13,325 nt of DNA. It comes from Pseudomonadota bacterium (GTDB lineage Bacteria > Pseudomonadota > Alphaproteobacteria > Caulobacterales > Caulobacteraceae). The position numbers and the translations under genes were made by a program. Below, piece by piece: positions 9,100 to 13,325 of this stretch; position 1 is the first letter of the stretch, and each line of letters opens with the position of its first letter. The notes beneath the pieces are model-generated. The model ran no database searches and was not told where the DNA came from. It worked only from the letters and a program-made list of their open reading frames with translations. The DNA lies in NCBI GenBank assembly GCA_023436945.1, contig JAEZHG010000004.1:1-13325 (forward strand). Reading direction: 5' to 3'.

Positions 9100-9540
9100 A
9101 TGCTGACGACCGAAAACAAGCTGAACCCAAAGGTTCTCGAAAGCCTCGCCCGCTGGCACAAGCTGGTGGAAACGCGCGACATGGACGAACTGGAAGCCAT
9201 CCTTCATCCGGATGCCGTGTTCCGCTCGCCCATGGCGTTCAAAGGCTACCAGTCGGCCCCTGCGGTGAAGCTGGTTCTCAGCACCGTCATTCAGGTGTTC
9301 GAGAGTTTTACCTACCACCGCAGCTTTGCGGGCGATGACGGACTCAGTGTCGTTTTGGAGTTTAGTGCCAAGGTCGGCGACAAGTCGCTGAAGGGCATCG
9401 ACATGATCCAGTTCGACGAGGACGGCAAAATCCTCGACTTCGAGGTGATGGTGCGTCCGCTGAACGGGCTTCAGGCACTGGGGGCGGAGATGGGGGCGCG
9501 TCTGGGTCACTTGCTGCCCGCCTATAAGGGCGCGATCTAG
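9100..9540 (+). CDS. NTF2-fold / SnoaL-like protein
   Basis: 146 aa, cytoplasmic, no signal or membrane segment. The order of elements fits the cone-shaped NTF2-like fold: an N-terminal helix ending in ARWHKLVETRDMDELEAILHPDAVFRSP (residues 17-44), a helix with VKLVLSTVIQVFE, then beta strands YHRSFAGDD, SVVLEFSAKVGD, LKGIDMIQFDEDGKILDFEVMVRP (98-120). The D-x-DGKI turn is common in SnoaL-like sequences. Such proteins include polyketide cyclases, ketosteroid isomerases and many non-enzymatic members; the catalytic residues here cannot be read with confidence. It is 26 bp downstream of fadH with its own strong ribosome binding site and is closed by a terminator, so it belongs to the fadH unit and probably works on, or helps handle, the same acyl compounds. 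That role is inferred from context only. Confidence 0.85.
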   Translation: MLTTENKLNPKVLESLARWHKLVETRDMDELEAILHPDAVFRSPMAFKGYQSAPAVKLVLSTVIQVFESFTYHRSFAGDDGLSVVLEFSAKVGDKSLKGIDMIQFDEDGKILDFEVMVRPLNGLQALGAEMGARLGHLLPAYKGAI

Positions 9541-9566
9541 GTTCTAGAATACACCTGAACAGGTCA

Positions 9567-9600
9567 GGCCACCGGAGCGATCCGGTGGCCTTTTCTGTTT
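9567..9600 (+). terminator. Rho-independent terminator after fadH-NTF2
   Basis: GGCCACCGGA (9567-9576) pairs perfectly with TCCGGTGGCC (9581-9590) around a GCGA tetraloop, followed by TTTTCTGTTT. It ends the fadH transcript 26 bp after the NTF2-like stop. Confidence 0.95.
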
Positions 9601-9623
9601 CTGGCTGAAGCCAGAGCATTTTT
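9600..9623 (+). terminator. Second weak terminator-like hairpin
   Basis: TCTGGC (9600-9605) pairs with GCCAGA (9610-9615) around TGAA. Three bases later comes a TTTTT run (9619-9623). It lies directly after the strong terminator and may be a backup. Confidence 0.45.
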
Positions 9624-9714
9624 CAAAAAAACCACGCCTGACCTCAGAAATTAGCATTTCAGTGTTATCCAAGATGCGACGAATCAACACCGTTGCTTTG
9701 CCAAAGAGGCTGGG

Positions 9715-11013
9715 ATGAACCTGATGATCCGCAATAAGGCCTGCGTATTTGCCGCGCTGGCTGCTGTCGCCCTGACAGGTGCAGAGGCCCGCGCCAAGGC
9801 CGTCGACACGCCCCAGCCGGAACAGACTGCACAGGGTAACTCCGATCTGGGCCGCGCCGTATATGAAGCGCTTCAACGCGATCCCGATGTGCGTGCGGCA
9901 CAGGCTGAGCTAGGCGTGGCCGAGGTTGAAAGCGACATTGCCCGCAATGGCTACCTGCCGTCTCTGAATGCGTCTGCGGGGCCGGAATCTTCGGGCGTCG
10001 GCTATGATGTCACCCTGTCCCAGACCCTATACGACTGGGGGCAGGTTCGCTCGACTGTGCGCCGCACTGATGCGCTGAAGGCGCGTCAGGAGGCGCAGCT
10101 TAAGGTCACGCGCGATGATGTGGCCCTACAGGTCGCCGAGCTTTGGCTCGATATCGCGGGCGGGCGGGCCAAGCTGGAACTGGTGCGTGACCACGTCAGC
10201 CGTCTTGAGCGTCTGCACGGCATGGCCAATGAGCGTGTGCAGGGACGTTTCTCGGATCAGGCAGAACTGGGCCGTGCGCAACTGGCGCTGGTGACGGCGC
10301 AATCCCTCCGCGCCCAGATCAATGGCGATCTGGCCGATGCGGAGGGCCTGTTTACGGTTCTGGTCGGACGCGAGGCGGGCAGTGTGCGCCTGCCTGAAAA
10401 CCCGACCTATCTGATCCCTCTGCGTGCGCCGGCCGTGCTCGACCAGACGATTGTGGCCTCGCCGCTCTATCGCCGCGCCTTGCTGGAAGCCGATGCCGCC
10501 GATGCCACGGTCAGAGAGGCCGAGGCCGCGCGCTATCCCCGTCTTGTTCTTGAAGGCTCGGTTCAGAAACGCGAGATCGGCGGACGACTGGTGGATGACA
10601 GCGCCATCGGCCTGCGCTTCCGCATGAACACCCAGCACGGCTTTGCCACCTTCCAGCGCCCGCGCCTTGAGGCCGCCCGCCGCGATGCCGCGCGCTTGGG
10701 CGTCGATGGCACGGCGCGTGATCTGAAACGCACCGTCAGTTCTCTTTTGGTCACTGACACCACATTGGATGCCCGCATCAACGCCCTGTCCGATCAGGTG
10801 GCGGCATCCAGCGGCGTGCGCACGGCCTATGCCGAGCAGTTCATTGTCGGTCGCCGCGATATTCAGGACCTCATCATCATGGAGGGCGAATATTTCGAGG
10901 CCGAGCGCCAGATCCTCGAACTGACGGTCGAGCGGCTAAGGAACCAGTATCGCGCCGCCGCCCAACTGGGGCTTCTGGCCGATAGTTTTAGCAGCGTTCG
11001 AATGGCGAACTGA
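9715..11013 (+). CDS. TolC-family outer-membrane protein of type I secretion
   Basis: 432 aa. A signal peptide (basic start MIRNK, hydrophobic core about 10-22) ends near AEARA, cleavage around residue 27. The mature part has two repeats of long helices broken by strands, as in TolC: NGYLPSLNASAG and YDVTLSQTLYDWG form the first beta strands, followed by a coiled-coil-like RQEAQLKVTRDDVALQVAELWLDI. A second copy begins near AARYPRLVLEGSVQKR. The length is typical of the TolC family used in type I secretion. It would form the trimeric outer-membrane exit duct. GAGG at 9706-9709, 5 nt before the ATG, supports the start. The ABC transporter starts 2 nt after the stop, so the genes are cotranscribed. 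The promoter should lie in 9624-9700 but no clear one is seen. The C-terminus is shorter than in E. coli TolC. Confidence 0.92.
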   Translation: MNLMIRNKACVFAALAAVALTGAEARAKAVDTPQPEQTAQGNSDLGRAVYEALQRDPDVRAAQAELGVAEVESDIARNGYLPSLNASAGPESSGVGYDVTLSQTLYDWGQVRSTVRRTDALKARQEAQLKVTRDDVALQVAELWLDIAGGRAKLELVRDHVSRLERLHGMANERVQGRFSDQAELGRAQLALVTAQSLRAQINGDLADAEGLFTVLVGREAGSVRLPENPTYLIPLRAPAVLDQTIVASPLYRRALLEADAADATVREAEAARYPRLVLEGSVQKREIGGRLVDDSAIGLRFRMNTQHGFATFQRPRLEAARRDAARLGVDGTARDLKRTVSSLLVTDTTLDARINALSDQVAASSGVRTAYAEQFIVGRRDIQDLIIMEGEYFEAERQILELTVERLRNQYRAAAQLGLLADSFSSVRMAN

Positions 11014-11015
11014 GT

Positions 11016-13139
11016 ATGGCGCGTCCTCTCCCCCCGGAGGTTGATCCCCTCAGAGAAGGTCTGAGCCTTCTGGCCGCAGAACTGGGTGTCACGGCCTCTG
11101 CCGCCATGCTCGGCGATGGCCTGCCACTGGATGACGGCCGTCTGCCACTGGATCAGGTCCGGCGGGCGATGCGGCGGGCGGGGTTGTCTGCGCGCGTTGT
11201 GCCCCTGCCGCTGGATGATGTGCCAGAAGACCTGTTCCCGACGCTGATCCTGCTGCGCAATGGCCGATGCCTCGTCTTTGCGGCACGTGAGGATGACGAG
11301 GCGGTGGTCCTCAGTCCCTTCACCAACGGCGGTGCACAGCGCGTTTCTATGGAGAAGCTGCGGGCCGCCTATGCGGGGGACATGGTCTTTGCCCGCCCAA
11401 CCTATAATGGCGACACCCGCGCCGAGGGCTATGCCAAGCCGCAAAAGCGCCACTGGCTGAAATCGACGGTGAAAGAGGCATGGCCTGCCTTCATCGAGGT
11501 CGGTGCAGCCGCCATTTTCGCAAACCTGCTGGCCGTGGCCTCGTCGCTGTTTGTGATGCAGGTCTATGACCGTGTGGTTCCGACCTCGAACTTCCCGACA
11601 CTGTGGGTTCTGACCACGGGGGTGGTGATCGCCATTCTGGCTGAGCTCTTGCTGCGCTCGCTGCGCGCCCATCTGCTGGAAGCGACGGGCAAGACGCTGG
11701 ACCACAAACTGTCCTCGCGCCTGTTCGAACAGGTGATGGCCGTGCGCCTGTCGGCCAAGCCCGGCTCGACCGGCGCCTTTGCCAGTCAGGTGAAAGAGTT
11801 CGAGACGGTGCGCGAGTTCTTCACCGCCTCGACCGTCGCCGCCGTCAGCGACGCGCCCTTCATCATCTTCTTCATCACTATCATCGCCATTCTGGGTGGT
11901 CCGGTAGCGATTGCGCCCGCGGTTGGCGTGATCCTGATGCTGATCCCTGCTGTCCTGCTTCAGGGCAAGATGGCCGAACTGTCGCGCGCCAATCTGCGCG
12001 AAGGGGCGGTGAAGCACGGCCTGCTTTTGGAAACCGTCGACAACCTCGAAGGGCTGAAGGCCGCAAGGGGCGAAGGGCGGAATCTGCGTCTGTGGGAGAT
12101 GCTGTCAAACCAACTGGCAGACAGCAGCCTTAAGAACCGCAACCTCTCGACGATGATCTCGTCCATGGGCCAGTCGATCCAGCAACTGACCTATGTAGGG
12201 GCGGTGGTGATCGGTGTTCACCAGATCGCGGCGGGCAATATGACCATGGGCGCGCTGGTGGCCTGTTCGCTGCTGGTGTCGCGTGCGGTATCCCCGACGG
12301 CCCAGTTCACGGGCATTATGTCGCGCTGGCAGCATGTGAAGGTCGCACTCGAAGGGCTGGACCAGTTGATGGACGCCCCGACCGAGCGCCCTGCCGAGCG
12401 CCAGTTCACCCGTAAGCCCGATCTCGTCGGTCACTATCAGCTTCAGAATGTCGAGGTGAAACTGTCGCCCGAAGCGGCACCCGTCCTGACCCTGCCCAGG
12501 CTGGAAATCCGTGCGGGCGAGAAGATTGCCCTGATCGGCGGAAATGGCGCGGGCAAGTCCACCCTGCTGCGCGTCCTGTCGGGGCTTGGTGATGTGACCA
12601 GCGGCAGTGTGCTGTTGGATGATGTCAGTCTTTTGCAGATCGAACCTGCCGACCGACGCCGCGCCATCGGCTTTCTGCCGCAGGATGCAGTGCTGTTCCA
12701 CGGCACCCTGCGCGAGAACCTGACTCTGGACGGTGGTCGCCACAGTGACAGCGAACTGCTCGAAGCCATGGATGCGGTGGGGCTTGGGACCTATGTCCGC
12801 GCTCATCCTCAGGGACTGGACCTGCCCCTGATCGGGCGCGGCAGTGTGTCGGGCGGTCAGCGGCAGGCCATCGCCCTTGCGCGTCTGATCCTTCAAGACC
12901 CGCGCATCGTTCTGATGGACGAGCCGACCGCCGCCTATGACCAGAACAACGAGCGACAACTGATCGACTATCTGGCGGGCTGGCTGGTAGGCCGCACCGT
13001 TGTGATCGCCACCCATCGCCGCACGATCTTTGGCCTGACCAATCGCGTGATTGCCCTGTCGAACGGCAAGATCGTTGGTGACGGCCCCGCGCGCACGCCA
13101 GCATCTGTAAGCGGTCTGCGGAGGGCGTCACATGGTTGA
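11016..13139 (+). CDS. LapB-like type I secretion ABC transporter (permease/ATPase)
   Basis: 707 aa. Residues 1 to about 128 form a C39-like domain with DGLPLDDGRLPLDQVRRAMRRAG but no catalytic Cys in the N-terminal position. The usual DGH-type His is replaced (RNGRCLVF), so it should be a peptidase-dead docking domain. The membrane domain follows (about 155-430), with FVMQVYDRVVPT (179-190) as the signature of this group. The ATPase domain has Walker A GGNGAGKST (508-516), Q-loop PQDAVLFHGTLREN, signature VSGGQRQ (611-617), Walker B ending in Asp635-Glu636 and switch His667. It drives protein export from the cytoplasm through the HlyD-like adaptor and TolC-like duct encoded beside it. LapB-type members export large adhesins. 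The start, 2 nt after the tolC-like stop, has no ribosome binding site, so translational coupling is likely. The D-loop reads AAYD instead of the common SALD/SAMD. The substrate is unknown. Confidence 0.94.
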   Translation: MARPLPPEVDPLREGLSLLAAELGVTASAAMLGDGLPLDDGRLPLDQVRRAMRRAGLSARVVPLPLDDVPEDLFPTLILLRNGRCLVFAAREDDEAVVLSPFTNGGAQRVSMEKLRAAYAGDMVFARPTYNGDTRAEGYAKPQKRHWLKSTVKEAWPAFIEVGAAAIFANLLAVASSLFVMQVYDRVVPTSNFPTLWVLTTGVVIAILAELLLRSLRAHLLEATGKTLDHKLSSRLFEQVMAVRLSAKPGSTGAFASQVKEFETVREFFTASTVAAVSDAPFIIFFITIIAILGGPVAIAPAVGVILMLIPAVLLQGKMAELSRANLREGAVKHGLLLETVDNLEGLKAARGEGRNLRLWEMLSNQLADSSLKNRNLSTMISSMGQSIQQLTYVGAVVIGVHQIAAGNMTMGALVACSLLVSRAVSPTAQFTGIMSRWQHVKVALEGLDQLMDAPTERPAERQFTRKPDLVGHYQLQNVEVKLSPEAAPVLTLPRLEIRAGEKIALIGGNGAGKSTLLRVLSGLGDVTSGSVLLDDVSLLQIEPADRRRAIGFLPQDAVLFHGTLRENLTLDGGRHSDSELLEAMDAVGLGTYVRAHPQGLDLPLIGRGSVSGGQRQAIALARLILQDPRIVLMDEPTAAYDQNNERQLIDYLAGWLVGRTVVIATHRRTIFGLTNRVIALSNGKIVGDGPARTPASVSGLRRASHG
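13120..13125 (+). promoter_or_regulatory. Ribosome binding site of the HlyD-like gene
   Basis: GGAGGG, 6 nt before ATG 13132 and inside the end of the ABC transporter gene. Confidence 0.85.
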
Positions 13140-13325
13140 TCGCAAGATCGAGCGCCAACTGCGCCGCGCATTGTCAGACACAACCGAGGGCGAGGCCCAT
13201 CCACTGGCGCGCCCCATCCTTTGGGCCTGCGTCGCGGTGGTGGCGGCCTTCATCATCTGGGCCGCATGGGCCAAGGTGGACGAGGTTGCGCGCGGCGAGG
13301 GCAAGGTCGTGCCCAACAGCCGAGT
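13132..13325 (+). CDS. HlyD-family membrane fusion protein, 5' part
   Basis: Only 64 codons are in the window; the gene runs off the right edge. A basic cytoplasmic N-terminus (VDRKIERQLRRAL) is followed by one membrane span (about 29-47, ILWACVAVVAAFIIWAAWA) and KVDEVARGEGKVVPNS, the conserved entry into the periplasmic part of HlyD/LapC-like adaptors. The protein would link the inner-membrane ABC transporter to the TolC-like channel. The start overlaps the ABC transporter stop by 8 nt (ATGGTTGA) and has its own good ribosome binding site. Gene order channel, ABC, adaptor completes the tripartite set. Confidence 0.92.
   Translation, partial: MVDRKIERQLRRALSDTTEGEAHPLARPILWACVAVVAAFIIWAAWAKVDEVARGEGKVVPNSR

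Noticed and set aside
10863..12017. A 384-codon open frame on the minus strand across the secretion genes
   Set aside because: It is antisense to the TolC-like and ABC transporter genes, is rich in Arg, Gln and His without domain motifs, and has no ribosome binding site that I can see.

Overview
The window (about 13.3 kb, GC-rich, dense gene packing) looks like chromosome of an alphaproteobacterium. A Caulobacterales-type genome (Asticcacaulis/Brevundimonas-like) is my best guess. It rests on overall protein character: an alphaproteobacterial-style NDUFA9-like NAD(P)-binding protein, lipoprotein M1 peptidases and a LapB-type secretion ABC transporter. No marker gene in the window fixes the taxon. 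I see no rRNA, tRNA, CRISPR array, insertion sequence or phage gene.

Layout, left to right. (1) The 5' two thirds of an NDUFA9-like NAD(P)-binding protein (minus strand, cut by the left edge). (2) A 352-bp non-coding stretch with two dyad repeats, then a small unrecognised, probably exported protein (plus). (3) A bidirectional terminator, then a minus-strand pair transcribed right to left: a Bcr/CflA-type MFS exporter followed by a lipoprotein M1 aminopeptidase of the leukotriene A4 hydrolase type. (4) Divergent from the exporter, a membrane-anchored metallo-beta-lactamase-fold hydrolase (plus) whose stop codon overlaps that of a convergent small secreted META-like protein (minus). (5) The META-like gene lies downstream of a PadR-family regulator (minus). 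Divergent from the regulator is fadH, 2,4-dienoyl-CoA reductase (plus), followed 26 bp later by an NTF2/SnoaL-like gene and a strong terminator. (6) A type I secretion operon, TolC-like outer-membrane protein, LapB-like ABC transporter and the start of a HlyD-like membrane fusion protein, running off the right edge.

Two parts form working units. First, the padR/fadH divergon: a near-perfect 20-bp palindrome sits between the two divergent genes and overlaps a plausible fadH promoter, so the PadR protein probably controls both arms. One arm holds fadH, for beta-oxidation of unsaturated fatty acids, plus an NTF2-fold protein. The other holds the regulator and a META-like exported protein. Second, the type I secretion operon has overlapping or nearly touching genes in the order outer-membrane channel, ABC transporter, adaptor. 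The transporter carries a catalytically dead C39-like domain, as in exporters of large RTX or adhesin-type proteins. No substrate gene is in the window.

The most interesting candidate for a previously undescribed unit is the padR/fadH/NTF2/META divergon with its palindrome. I did not find a clear-cut new system beyond this.
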